NCBI RefSeq assembly: GCF_027595985.1
Contig: NC_073313.1
Location: 114,901,552 to 114,965,551 of the forward strand
From: Sorex araneus
Taxonomy: Eukaryota > Chordata > Mammalia > Eulipotyphla > Soricidae
Length of the DNA: 64,000 nucleotides
Direction of reading: 5' to 3'
Shown: positions 12,291-22,521 of the stretch, in pieces
How the letters are laid out: the number at the start of each line of letters is the position of its first letter
Numbering within the stretch: the stretch's first letter is position 1
Program-made: the position numbers and the translations under genes
The notes under the pieces: generated by a model
Databases searched by the model: none
Told to the model about the DNA's origin: nothing
Seen by the model: only the letters and a program-made list of their open reading frames with translations

Positions 12291-13375
12291 ATCTTTGATA
12301 AAAGGAACCAAAAATATTAAATGGAGCAAGGAAAGCCTCTTCAACATGTGGTGCTGGGAAGACTGTGAAGCAAACATGTTTAAAAAATAAACTCAGAGCT
12401 CTTTCTAATACCAGTCACCAAATTCAGATAAAAATGGAATAAAGATCTCAATATCGGATCTGAATTTGTAAGCCACATGGAGGGAAATGTGGGTAGAACT
12501 TTCCATGATATTGCAGCTAAAGACATCTTCAAAGATCACTGACCAAGCAAGTGGAAGCAAAGATAAATAATTGAAACTACATTAAACTAAGAAGCTTCTG
12601 CACCTCAAAAAACATTGACCAAGATACAAATAGAGCCCAAGAATCAGAAAAAAGTTATTTATCTAATACCTATCAGATAAGTATTAAAATCCAATATATA
12701 TAAGACACTGGTAGAACTTTACAAGAAAAAAACATCCAATCCCATCAAAAATCAGGAGACGAAATAAAGAGAAAATTCCTCAAAGAAGAAATAAAATTGT
12801 TCAGAGGCACATGAAAAAATGCTCTAAATCTTTAATCATCAGGGAGATGCCAAAAGCAACAATGAGATATCATCTCACACCACAAAGACTGGCAAACATT
12901 GAAAGGAACAAAGCAGCAAGTGCTGGCATGGATGCAGGAAGAAAGGGATTCTCCTCCATTGGTGGTAGGAATGCTAACTGGTCTGTCCTTTTTTGGAGAA
13001 CAATATGGGTATTTCTCAAAAGACTAAAAATTGAGCTTCTATAAAACCTAGCAATACCACTTCTGGGAATATTCCCTGGGGGCTCATAAACACACAGAGA
13101 AATGCCATCTGCATGTCTATGTTCATTCCATCACTATTCACAATAGCCAGAATCTGGAAAAAACCTGAGTGCCCGAGAACAGATGACTGGTTATAAAAAC
13201 ATTTTTACATCTATATAATGGAATACTATACAGCTGTTAGGAAAATGATGCCATGAATTTCGCTTATAAATGAATGGACATGGAGAGTATCATGTTGAGT
13301 GAAATGAGTCAGAAAAAGAGGAATGGACATAGAATTATTGTAGTTATTTATGGTATTGTTTAAAAAACATAATAT
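12291..13375 (+). mobile_element. L1 plus strand, late ORF2
   Basis: Resumes the plus-strand L1 after the minus-strand insertion and runs through the ORF2 C-terminal region ('gaatactatacagctgttag' near 13220). It ends near the ORF2 stop. Decayed. Confidence 0.75.
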
Positions 13376-13860
13376 GACACAATATGGCACACATCCAAAT
13401 GAACAAGAACAATCAGTGCTGGCATGGATGTGGAAAGAAAAGGACCCTCATCCATTGCTGGTAGGAATGCCGATTTGTCCAGCCTTTTAGGAAAACAACG
13501 TGATCATTATTCAAAAAACTAAAAACTTAACATTCATTTGACCCAGCAATATGACTCCTGTGAATATACACCAGGGGTACAAAAGCACAGCAGAGACACT
13601 ATCTACACTTCACTGAAGCACTATTCATAATAGCCAGAATCTAGATACATCTCAAGTGCCTGAGAACAGACAAATGGATCAAGAAACTATGGTACATCTA
13701 CACAATGGAATATTCCACAGCTATTAGGAAAAATTAGGTAATGAAATTTGCCTAAAAGTGGATAACCCAGACAATATCATGGTGATTGAAATTAGTCAGA
13801 AGGAGAGGTACAGATATATGATAATTGCATTTATTTCTGGGATTAAAAAAAACAAAACAT
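13376..13860 (+). mobile_element. Second L1 ORF2 3' fragment, plus strand
   Basis: Repeats the same C-terminal ORF2 segment already passed at 12880-13330 ('gaacaagaacaatcagtgctgg' onward). This is therefore a separate truncated L1 copy or a tandem duplication, not a continuation. Confidence 0.65.
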
Positions 13861-13919
13861 TATGAAACTAATATCCAAGGCCAGGGAAAACAGGGGTCAG
13901 GAGGATGGGTCTATGGTTG

Positions 13920-14180
13920 GAAGTTACCACCAGTGTACATTTTCCACCACCAATGTTCCCTGTTTCAAACTCTCCTGCCACCCGCCCCTCCCACCCAGCA
14001 TATCTCTATGGTAGGTACCTTACAGTTACTGAGAGGTAATCATGTTTGTTCCTCTACTTTTAGCATGCAAATCTTATCTAGAGTGAACATTTCCAGCTGT
14101 CTTTGTAATAGCTTTCTGGAAACTGGACTTTGTATTTTAGTGAATTACTTGATTTTCTATTTACCCTATAGACTTTTCAT
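13920..14180 (-). mobile_element. L1 3' UTR fragment, minus strand
   Basis: Shows the 'ccaccagtgtacattttcc' and 'accaccaatgttccc' signature of the L1 3' UTR read backwards. It lacks the terminal T-run and the proximal 3' end. Confidence 0.55.
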
Positions 14181-14289
14181 ATTCATAGGCACAGAAATAC
14201 CATTAATGCCATGCTCTTAATTTAGGAGATAATTGACTCTGAAATATATCTACTCCTGGGCATCAGTCATAATTACTTGACTCAGACCT

Positions 14290-14905
14290 TGTTTTCCATA
14301 GTTCCAAACACTCCACTAAGGGAGGTCCCACCACGATACTTGGGATAAACCCAGGGAAAGCGTCAAAACTACTCTGGCATCGAAATGATACAGTCTAGAA
14401 AGTATAAAAGCATAGTACTCATGCAAGCTGTTATGACTTAAGAGACAGCTCCCCTTGGGGAAGGATAAGCCAAACTGTCCTGAGGACTTTGTCTGAAGAT
14501 TTATGGAAAAAGCCTTGCATTCCCTCAGAGCCCAGAGAACTAAGTTTTGGAATCTATATCTCTTCCTGTGTTTATCCAAATAACTTAAAGTATTAATAAG
14601 AAGCTAAATTTAATTGCTTAACATGTACACATAAAGGAAAAGATAAAAAGCAATATAGATATCCCTGGGAAACAGAGTGTCTCTTTGAGTTAATCTCCCC
14701 AAGAGAATTGCCTCCACAGAAATGCTTTACCAACATAAATAGTTAATCACACCACTTTCAGTCCTATACCTTGAACCCCCTCAGATGTTCTATAAGTATG
14801 TGAACAGCTGTGCATTAAACGGGCCATTTTGACCAGTCTGTGGACTCCTGCCTCTTTTTTCCTCTATTGTCCTCTGATGGGGAGGCTGGGGAGGCAGTTC
14901 TTGGC
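14290..14905 (+). mobile_element. Possible old ERV LTR
   Basis: A stretch with a 'tataagta' box near 14790, an 'attaaa' signal near 14814, and a downstream CT-rich then GGGGAGG-rich part is arranged like an LTR promoter, R and U5. There is no second copy in the window and no convincing terminal repeat, so this is only a suggestion. Confidence 0.3.
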
Positions 14906-16369
14906 CACTGAAGGCACGATTAATGCATCCATATTTTGAACTGACGTTTGTTCACCTATTATTTCAAGTTCTCTTCACTGTGGTTCTAAAGTCTATGATA
15001 TGCTCCTCGATCGCTAACCTTGTGTTGATTGATCAGCCTTCAGTAGGTGGTCAGAACAAGGAAGCGTGGTAGGGTTTCCAAGAAGCTTTTAAGATCTCAC
15101 CTGATAGTTGGTTGGAAAGGATTGATTGTTTCAGGAGTGATTTTAATCACAAGCTAAAATCTGGACACCTAAGCAGATTCTACCAGCGCCAGATCAGAGT
15201 CTACCGCATATCCAGCAGGCAGGCCTCATGCTTTCCTTCATAAAAAGGATTTCTACCATCAGTAAACCAAGTTTAATTTGAATTATCCACAATACTATCC
15301 TTTAAATTAAGCCTATAAAAATACACTTGTTCAGTCATTTGGCTAGACCGTGGATCTAAAATATTTAAAGGCAAGTTACAGAAAGAGTTTTCTCTCCACC
15401 TTTACTGATGATCACTAAATAATCACAATAATATATTAAGTTTATTTCAAATAAATATTTCTAGTCATTTTGCATAAACAGAACCATGAATGGGCGACAT
15501 TCTGCCCATATCCCCCAGTTTCTGGTAACGTGGCAGCCACGCACACAAACCACCTCTGGCTGGCATGAGATAATCTCATGAATGGCCATGATACAGAAAT
15601 TCATTATTAATCTCTCGAAGAGAGCATGAAACAACTTGCCATAGCCATGCAGCCAGGCCCCGTGGAACCCAGCTCCTGTAGCCAAAAACCTCCAGCTCTC
15701 AAACATGTCTTTAATACTTTAGAGAATCACAGAGATGGGAGGAGGGAAGAGAGTACCCAATTTTGCTACCAACCTCATTTTACACTAAAACATGAGGTGA
15801 GATAAGGTCTAGAGGTCTTAGATAGTACCAGGAGACAGATACCCCAGACAAAGAGATAATATTGGAAAAGAGACAAATTGTCTCAAGGAAACAGCTGCTC
15901 TCAGAGGGTCACCATGATCTAGGCATGAGTTAGTTTGTGAGCAATGAGAAGTCATAGAATGTCTGGCTGAGATCCAGTAGATTTATCTTCAGGGGAAGTT
16001 GTTAAACTCTGTCGTCCTGGGGGAAATAAAGAGCCTTTGAAATCTAGAGCCATGAGTCAATGCAAAGGAATTGGTCAAAGTGCCCTAGCTCTTTACCTAC
16101 ATTCTAATACACAGCTCTAACAACCGATAAATTAAGCATTCTTTCAATGGGTCAATCCACCAAAAACAAAGATACTGAGCGTTGCACAAGGTTGAGAATT
16201 TTTCTGGAGTCACCATAATGCCCTAGTCCCTTAGAAAAATCTTCTTGAAAGTTTTCAGCATGCAGTCTAAGATAGGAGGTTGTTCTCATGTTCCAACCAT
16301 AATGTTTCAATCCTTCATCAATGAATGGCACATAAGACAGACCAGAGATGGGGGCAGGTTTTGATCTCA
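14906..16369. other. Intergenic DNA without recognised gene
   Basis: A minus-strand frame at 15461-15706 is open for 81 codons. I recognise no family, splice context or repeat in it and do not regard it as a gene. The remainder is ordinary AT-rich DNA, probably with ancient repeats. Confidence 0.4.
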
Positions 16370-17500
16370 TCTGTAGGTCCTTGAATCACATTGAATTGAC
16401 TTTTGTAGTAAGTGTGAGATATAAATCCAGTTCTTTTTTGGTCTTTAGCATTTAACTATCAAAATTTCCAAACACCATTTGTTGAAGAGTCTATTCCACC
16501 TCATGTACCCAGTTCCTTTGTTATAACTAGCTGTCCATCTATCTGATAATTCATCATTAGGTTGTCTGTTCTAACCCGTTGGTCTGACAGTCTATCCTTA
16601 ATCCAGCACCATGCTGTTTTGATTGTTATAATTTTGAAATACAGTTGAAAATGAGGTAACTTGATGTCTACGACTTGATCATTTTCAGCAGGTATTTGAA
16701 TATTCAGGAAAGTTTTGTGACTATATTATTAATGGCTGCCCATCTAAATTCCTGAAGTATACTATCGGGAATTTGATGGGGAGTCATATAAATCTATATA
16801 CTGATTTGAGTCTAACTGTTGTTTTGACAAATTTACTTCATTCAATCCTTGAACATGGAATAATTTCCATTGCCAAAGGCCTTCCTCTATGTCTTTTATA
16901 AATGATTTATAGTCCTCAAACCGAAGATCTCTACTTGTTTTGTTAAGTCGATTCCTACATACTCGATATTTCTGGCCAATATTTTGAATTGCTTAGTCTT
17001 TTTGATTTCTCCCTCCTCGAGTCCTAGTTTACAAATAGCAATAGGATGCATTTTTGTGTATTGATTTGCGACCTGCTACCTGGTAGTATTGTTTGTTGTT
17101 TCAGTGGAATCCTCAAGGATTTTTACATATCTGATTATGTCATCTGCAAATCATGACACGTTGACTTCTTTCCCAAATTGGGTCCTTTTGATTTCTTTTG
17201 TTTGCGTAACTATGGCAGATAGGAATTCCAGTGCTATTTTGAAAATGGAAGTCCTTTTCTTGAGGGTACACGATTTATCAAAAGAGTGGTTTGATTCTTG
17301 GGGGTGGGAGTAGATACAGATAAGTGAAATTGTTGGTCCAATGAAGATAAAGTGCATATTATTTTATCTATTTTTTGCTTATTATTTTAAATGTATGTTC
17401 ACACTGTTTTTCAGTAAGGTTGTACATGCAAAAAGTCCCACCAACCGTGAATAAGTGTTCATTTCCCACCACAATCATGCCATTGTGGATTGCACAAAAG
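16370..17500 (-). mobile_element. Old L1 ORF2 relic, minus strand
   Basis: Follows the order of L1 ORF2 read backwards: the 'caccatttgttgaagag' block near 16475, 'ccagcaccatgctgttttgat' near 16605, and later RT motifs to about 17330. It is more diverged than the young L1s here, so it belongs to an older mammalian L1 layer. Confidence 0.65.
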
Positions 17501-17728
17501 TAGATTCATGAGCTGGAGAGATACTACAGAAATGGTACCAAAATCTAGATTTTGGTTCTAGAGGCATCATTGAAGATTCCTGTAGATTTCTGTAAGATAT
17601 GTGGTACATATATCTAGAGGTATCTCCAATGACTCAGTGCTGTTGACAAATGAAAGGGAAACAGAAATAAGCAAATATGAATAAAGCAAATTAAGCTGCT
17701 AATGTATCAATAAAGAAAGACAAATAGA

Positions 17729-17917
17729 AGGGAAGGAAAAACAGTATAGCAGGTAGGGCAACTGCTCTGAACTTGGCTGACCTGAGCTGAATCCCTGGCA
17801 CTACAAATAATGCCCGGTGTCCTGCCAAAAGTGATTCCTGGGCACAATGCCAGGAGGTAACCCTGTGTAGAGCCAGTAGTGACCCCAAAAACTAAAACAA
17901 GAAAAGAAAAAGAAGGG
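17729..17917 (+). mobile_element. Old A-tailed tRNA-derived SINE
   Basis: Head 'cagtatagcaggtagggc', middle, then 'aagtgattcctgggcac' and an A-rich end. This is the full order of the A-tailed shrew SINE at about 80 % similarity by eye. Confidence 0.65.
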
Positions 17918-17929
17918 AAATATGTCTAG

Positions 17930-18560
17930 AATAAAGGCATGAAGTATATTTGATCAAATATGAGAATAGGCATTCCTGCCCCATTCTTCAAACTACTGGC
18001 TGGAACACCTTGCTCAAGTCCTTCCTATTTGAGACTACATTTTTCACTAGATCTGGTGCAAAATTCCTTTCTGCATAGTTTAGATGCACTCTACTTCAGT
18101 TTTTCCAATCTTACCTTCTATATGTTTGACTTGTGAATTCAGACCACCCATATTGTTGTAAATATTGATATATATGACTTAGTGCTTCTGTGAATCTTTA
18201 GTTTTCTGGTTGTCATAGATATGTGTTTATTTCCCAAGTGTTTTCTATTTTCTCACTTATTCCATCCATTTCTTCATTTCTCATCTAATATCTACACTAC
18301 AAATTTTTGCTTTCATTTTGTCACTGTCCTAAGGGTTGTATCAAACTTTCTGTATCTAAGGTAGTGATTTTGTGTGTTGTGGTATTGATTTATTATCTTT
18401 CCCATACCAATCCTCTCTTATACTTTCACCCTCTTTGTTTCACATTTGCCTTTTACCACTATCTTTTTTCTGTTCTTAAAGTTATAATTTCCTCCTTGCT
18501 TAAAGTTGTGAATTCCATTTTTAATTTATTCTGTACAACAGAAAGAATTTTTTAGAAAAT
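17930..18560 (-). mobile_element. Old L1 relic (5' half), minus strand
   Basis: Long T-rich frames and phrases such as 'tttctcatctaatatctac' are consistent with backward reading of an old L1 ORF1 and early ORF2. Assignment is by style and position next to the L1 relic before it, so limits are loose. Confidence 0.35.
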
Positions 18561-18699
18561 TTCTTGTCAAGAAGGTGAGATGGTGGCAAAATAGCTTAAG
18601 TTTTTACACTTTTCTTATTATAAAAAAGACTTTAATTCCCCCGAGATCATTTTCATGTTTCCAAGTCACCTCAGTATTGACATGTCAATCCCCAAATTT

Positions 18700-19290
18700 G
18701 TGAAAACCTACTCAGAGTTGGCTATTACCCATCTGTTGCAGTGGATTTGACTAGCTTTAGGTTCTTCTGGATTGTGTGTAAGAATAACATATGGCCACCA
18801 GATGTCTTCAGTGTTACAGCTCTTTATTTTAATGCTCATGGCACACCTCTGCAAGCTGACACTTTGATGTAATCTTCAGCACTGCAGTAATATTACACTT
18901 GTGATACAGCAACCCCAACCACCACACTTTGACTTGCAGTTTTCCACTGCTGCTCTCCAACGCATTCCACTCTAACCTCCTCCACTCCACCTCTTTCCTC
19001 CAACCTCCAGCTCTCTGTGCAGCTCTTGGGCTTACATAGGTTATGCATCCCAGCCCCTTAGTTGTTGCTGCTCTATCTGATTGGCGACACACCAATCAGG
19101 TAACAGGTAACATATGCCTATCTATATCTGGTTGGTTGATCCCTATGTAAATAATAGCTAGTGAAGTTGACCAATCATATCACACACATGCAAATGAGGG
19201 TTGGTAGAATAACCAATCTGATTGCGTCTGCCTGGGAAGGTTTGTCTCATCTCCCCACCAGGTTGAATATATCTTGATTATCTGATACCT
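18700..19290 (-). mobile_element. Old ERV-type LTR-like repeat, copy 2
   Basis: Reverse-complement counterpart of 1036-1625. The match runs from the 'tgtgtgtaagaata' end near 18775 through the polyadenylation-type signal near 18825, the promoter-like stretch near 19035, and the outer part with 'acatagggatcaaccaacc' near 19130-19150. Similarity is roughly 75-80 % by eye, so the two copies are old. Confidence 0.5.
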
Positions 19291-20520
19291 CCCTCTTCAT
19301 TTCCTCTTCAAAGGTCCTCTGAATGCAGCATGACAGCAGTGCAGTTTCACTCTCCTTTGGGCCTCACGTCCTTAAAAGTTCCTGCATCTTGATGTAGGAC
19401 TTTTACATTCAGTTTTGTGTGCATTTGGATTTGGCAATATCTGGCTCCTACACTGGGAATGCATCTTTCAGATGAGCATAGACTTGTTTATCTTCAGGAT
19501 CAATTCCTAGTATATAGAAGTGCTCACATACTTAATCAGTGTCACATAAGTATTTGTAGAATAAGTACAAGTTTAAGTTTCAAACCCATGATTGGGATAT
19601 ATTTGCTCTAAAAATTATAACTGAAATTACTCCCCTGCTCCGTATGAATACTAGTTATTCCCCAACACAATGAGTAGTTTTTCAGTTTGGATCCTTGTGG
19701 AGATGACTCTGCCATTTCAAATTTAGATCGAAATCTTTAGTTGAGTTCTGTCTTATACATTTACCCGAATTTCTTGAACATGCCTAACTTGTCCAATTGT
19801 GTTTTCAAAGGTTTTACAATTCCTTTGGTCAGAAATATCAAAAACTTAGTTCCCACAAGTCAGGAAGATAAAGTAATAGTTTTATGGATGCAAATGGAAA
19901 GGGGGGAATTTTTCTCAAGCTTCTGGTCTGTGGACCCATGTTCTACTTTTTCTAATATGTCACTTACTTAGTTTACCTTCTGCTTTTGCTTATAGCTATA
20001 AATAAGCTTACTGACTTAACATTTAAATCGGTTTTTACTGTTTCAAAAAAAGCAGACAGAGCATTAAAAATATCTAGAGGATAATACATTTCTTGAAGAA
20101 ATTCCCTGGGATTGCTTTTTAAAAGTTTCAGTGACAATAATATACAATATTGTCCCACTATGTAGAGTGTTGGAGTGAACCCTAAAATAACAATGGGAAT
20201 CTGGCAGAGATTGAAACTTTTTGGGCAATTACTTTTCACAATGCATTTCTATTTTGGTTTTGAATATATATTTGAAAAACTTCGATGTGTTTCAGGAAAG
20301 GATGAACATGTCTGTTACCCAAAAGCAAGCGTAAGAACATTAAAAAAATGCTTTCTCCACAAATTTAGAGTGTTTTATTTTGTACCGTGTTTCAGCTTTG
20401 CACACAGCCCAAACTACCCTCATTGTTTCTTATTCTCCTCTCTAATCTGCAAGATACATTAATCCCTGTGACTCACTGAATCCATATTTAGTGAAATTGA
20501 AGTGAATTGCTTAAGCTGTA
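19291..20520. other. Upstream flank of CT83, no gene seen
   Basis: Mostly AT-rich sequence lacking young repeats. Short open frames here have no recognisable family. It is the 5' flank of the CT83 promoter. Confidence 0.45.
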
Positions 20521-20790
20521 TTTCCGGCTGATGTAAATCGCGTCATCCAATTGTGACCCAAGCGCCCCCCACCTCCCCTCCACCCACGCGTAAGCAATTG
20601 TGAGTCAGTGGCCAGCTTAGGTGCCTGAATTGGCTGGATTCTGAAAATCTTCCCAATTCTATGGGGCAGCAAGATGATCTAAACATCCTGGGCAGCTCTG
20701 TTTCAAGTCCCGGTGGCTAACTGCCCGGTTCCCCTACTGTCCGCTGACCGTGCCTTTTTGACTGCGGAAGAGAATAAGCCAACAGGAGCC
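20521..20790 (+). promoter_or_regulatory. CT83: Putative CT83 promoter and 5' UTR
   Basis: The 270 bp before the start codon are less AT-rich than the flank. They contain a CRE half-site CGTCA at 20541-20545, a CCAAT box at 20547-20551, a C-rich GC-box-like run near 20565-20585, and a consensus AP-1 site TGAGTCA at 20601-20607. There is no TATA box. CRE-type sites without TATA are common in genes switched on in male germ cells, which fits a testis antigen, but function here is inferred only. Confidence 0.4.
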
Positions 20791-20865
20791 ATGCATATGT
20801 TCTTGGTGCTAATGCTCATCCTTTGTTTCGTTTTAATTGTGATATGGCTCAAAAACAAGTTTTGG
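20791..20865 (+). CDS. CT83: CT83 (cancer/testis antigen 83, KK-LC-1), exon 1
   Basis: Twenty-five codons from an ATG in good context ('gaggccATG'-like: 'ggagccATGc'). They encode one hydrophobic helix (residues about 3-20, rich in L, I, V, F) followed by W-L-K-N-K-F-W. The exon ends at a strong donor, TGG|gtgagt, in phase 0. Human CT83, as I recall it, also begins with a short membrane helix followed by a basic stretch and has the pattern I-L-C..L-I-V.W. A second in-frame ATG at 20797 gives a start closer to the human protein. The likely product is a small single-pass membrane protein made in testis. It joins to 28697-29011 after a 7.8 kb intron filled with repeats. Confidence 0.75.
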
Positions 20866-21027
20866 GTGAGTGCATAGTAAGACTACGCAGATTTAGAGAA
20901 TAGTAGAGTAATATATGGAATTGTGTGCGTGTGGAGGGGGCGGGGTGTGCTTGTACCTAAGACAGTAGAAACAATAAAATAAGAAGTTAATTGGAGGTCA
21001 TTTAATTCTTCGTTTTCTTGAAAGAAT

Positions 21028-21032
21028 TTTTC

Positions 21033-21063
<31 letters not shown>

Positions 21064-21146
21064 TTCCTTCCTTCCTTCCTTCCTTCCTTCCTTCCTTCCT
21101 TCCTTCCTTCCTTCCTTCCTTCCTTCCTTCCTTCCTTCCTTCCTTC

Positions 21147-21222
<76 letters not shown>

Positions 21223-21230
21223 TCCTTCTT
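21028..21230 (+). repeat. (TTTC)n(TTCC)n(TTTC)n microsatellite in CT83 intron
   Basis: About 200 bp of pure pyrimidine tetranucleotides in three blocks: TTTC, TTCC, TTTC. Long false frames of lysine, arginine and glutamate or of phenylalanine and serine result on the two strands. Confidence 0.95.
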
Positions 21231-21424
21231 GTTTATATTCATGCTTCCTTCATATTCTTCAGCTGTGTGGCCTGTTAGAAATATCTCAGGCTCACAAAGG
21301 TAGAAGGTAAAATTTTCACCCACTTGGGAAGATCAAAAGAATGTACCACTCCTCCAGTCCCCAGTAGTGGAAGAATCTGGTTGTTCTGATTGGGTTTGGG
21401 TTTGTTATCTGGTGTCTACTGCTA

Positions 21425-21871
21425 CCTGTGATTCGGTCAGCTGCTTCTTCCCCTGCCTTTTGTTTACTTTTGTTTCTGTTTGGGACCCAGACCTGGCGGT
21501 AATCAGGAGTTACTTCTGGCTCTTTGCTCAGAGTTTACTGCTGGAGGAGCTAGTGTATCACGTGTGGTGCCAAGGAAAAAAATCAGGGTCGACCGCATGC
21601 AGCAAAAGTGCATTACCCCTTGTACAATTGTTCAGCACGCTTTTCATTTCAGCCATCTTTATGGGAGCATTTTGTATATACATCAGCCATGCATGTCAGA
21701 ATGTGAGCATCTTGGGAGATCCCAGAGAGAAAATACAGCGGGTAGGGTGTTTGCTCTTCCGTGGCCAACCGATTTCTATCTCATAGGGTTCCATGAACCC
21801 TACTAAGGTTCGAGAGTTGCATAGTCAGGAGTAATCCTTGAGCACACTGCATGTGGCCCCCAAATCAAAAC
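21425..21871. mobile_element. Two old A-tailed SINEs, head to head
   Basis: 21480-21620 reads as a decayed SINE on the minus strand ('cggtaatcaggagttacttc' onward) and 21730-21871 as one on the plus strand ('acagcgggtagggtgtttgc' onward to 'cccccaaatcaaaac'). The segment from about 21575 also matches the extreme right end of the window in reverse (63690-64000), so it belongs to the inverted-repeat arm. Confidence 0.55.
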
Positions 21872-21879
21872 TGTTTGTC

Positions 21880-22030
21880 GTCCCAATGTTCATCGATTTG
21901 CTCGAGCGGGCACCAGTAACTTCTCAATTGTGAGACTTGTTGCTACTGTTTTTGGCATATCGAATGTGCCACAATTTGCCAGGCTTTGCCGTGCGGGGCA
22001 GGATACTCTCAGCAGCTTGCCCTGCTCTCC
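21880..22030 (-). mobile_element. RTE-tailed SINE, 5'-truncated
   Basis: Minus-strand copy showing 'tcatcgatttgctcgag', the RTE-derived 3' part, then 'gttactgtttttggcatat' and 'ctctccaagagg'. The tRNA-like head is missing. The SINE with its adjoining TG tract is flanked by 'caaatcaaaac' at 21861-21871 and 28107-28117. The right arm has a single uninterrupted copy of that site, so the unit is a left-arm-only insertion. Confidence 0.75.
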
Positions 22031-22034
22031 AAGA

Positions 22035-22515
22035 GGAAATGCATGTGTATATGTGTATAAGTGTGTATTGCATATATACATGTAGGAGTATGTGTATGTG
22101 CACATATAAGTTGGTATGTGTACAGATGTATGCCCGCATATGTGTCTATTGTGTACACATAGATTTGTGATGTGTTTATGTGGATGAGTATATTTGTATA
22201 AATGTATGCATATATGTATGTGTATATGTGGCCATGCATATATGCATTATGTTTGAATATGTGTATGTGCATGTATTTGCATGAGCATGTGTATACTTGT
22301 GTATATGAGTATGAGTATATTGCTGTGTATGGGTTTTATATATGTAAGTGTGCTGCATATGTTTATGTGCCTATGTATGCGTGCGTTTATACCCATATAT
22401 GTGTCTGTAAGGGTGAGGACATATGTATGTGTATGCATGTTATGTGTGTATGCACACATGTGTTTGCAAATGAATATGAGTACACATGTGTGCATGGGTA
22501 TGTGGACACATGTAT
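22035..22515 (+). repeat. Degenerate (TG/ATG/TATG)n tract
   Basis: Nearly 480 bp of alternating purine-pyrimidine TG and TATG units with many interruptions. It yields false cysteine-, tyrosine-, valine- and methionine-rich frames on one strand and threonine- and histidine-rich ones on the other. Absent from the right arm. Confidence 0.9.
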
Positions 22516-22521
22516 AATTCT

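Noticed and set aside
15461..15706. 81-codon minus-strand frame rich in W, H and C
   Set aside because: No family, no transcript signals, and chance frames of this length are expected in 64 kb.
20883..21323. Long frame rich in lysine and glutamate on the minus strand and its phenylalanine and serine partner on the plus strand
   Set aside because: Both are translations of the TTTC/TTCC microsatellite, which stays open in all frames because the unit has no stop.
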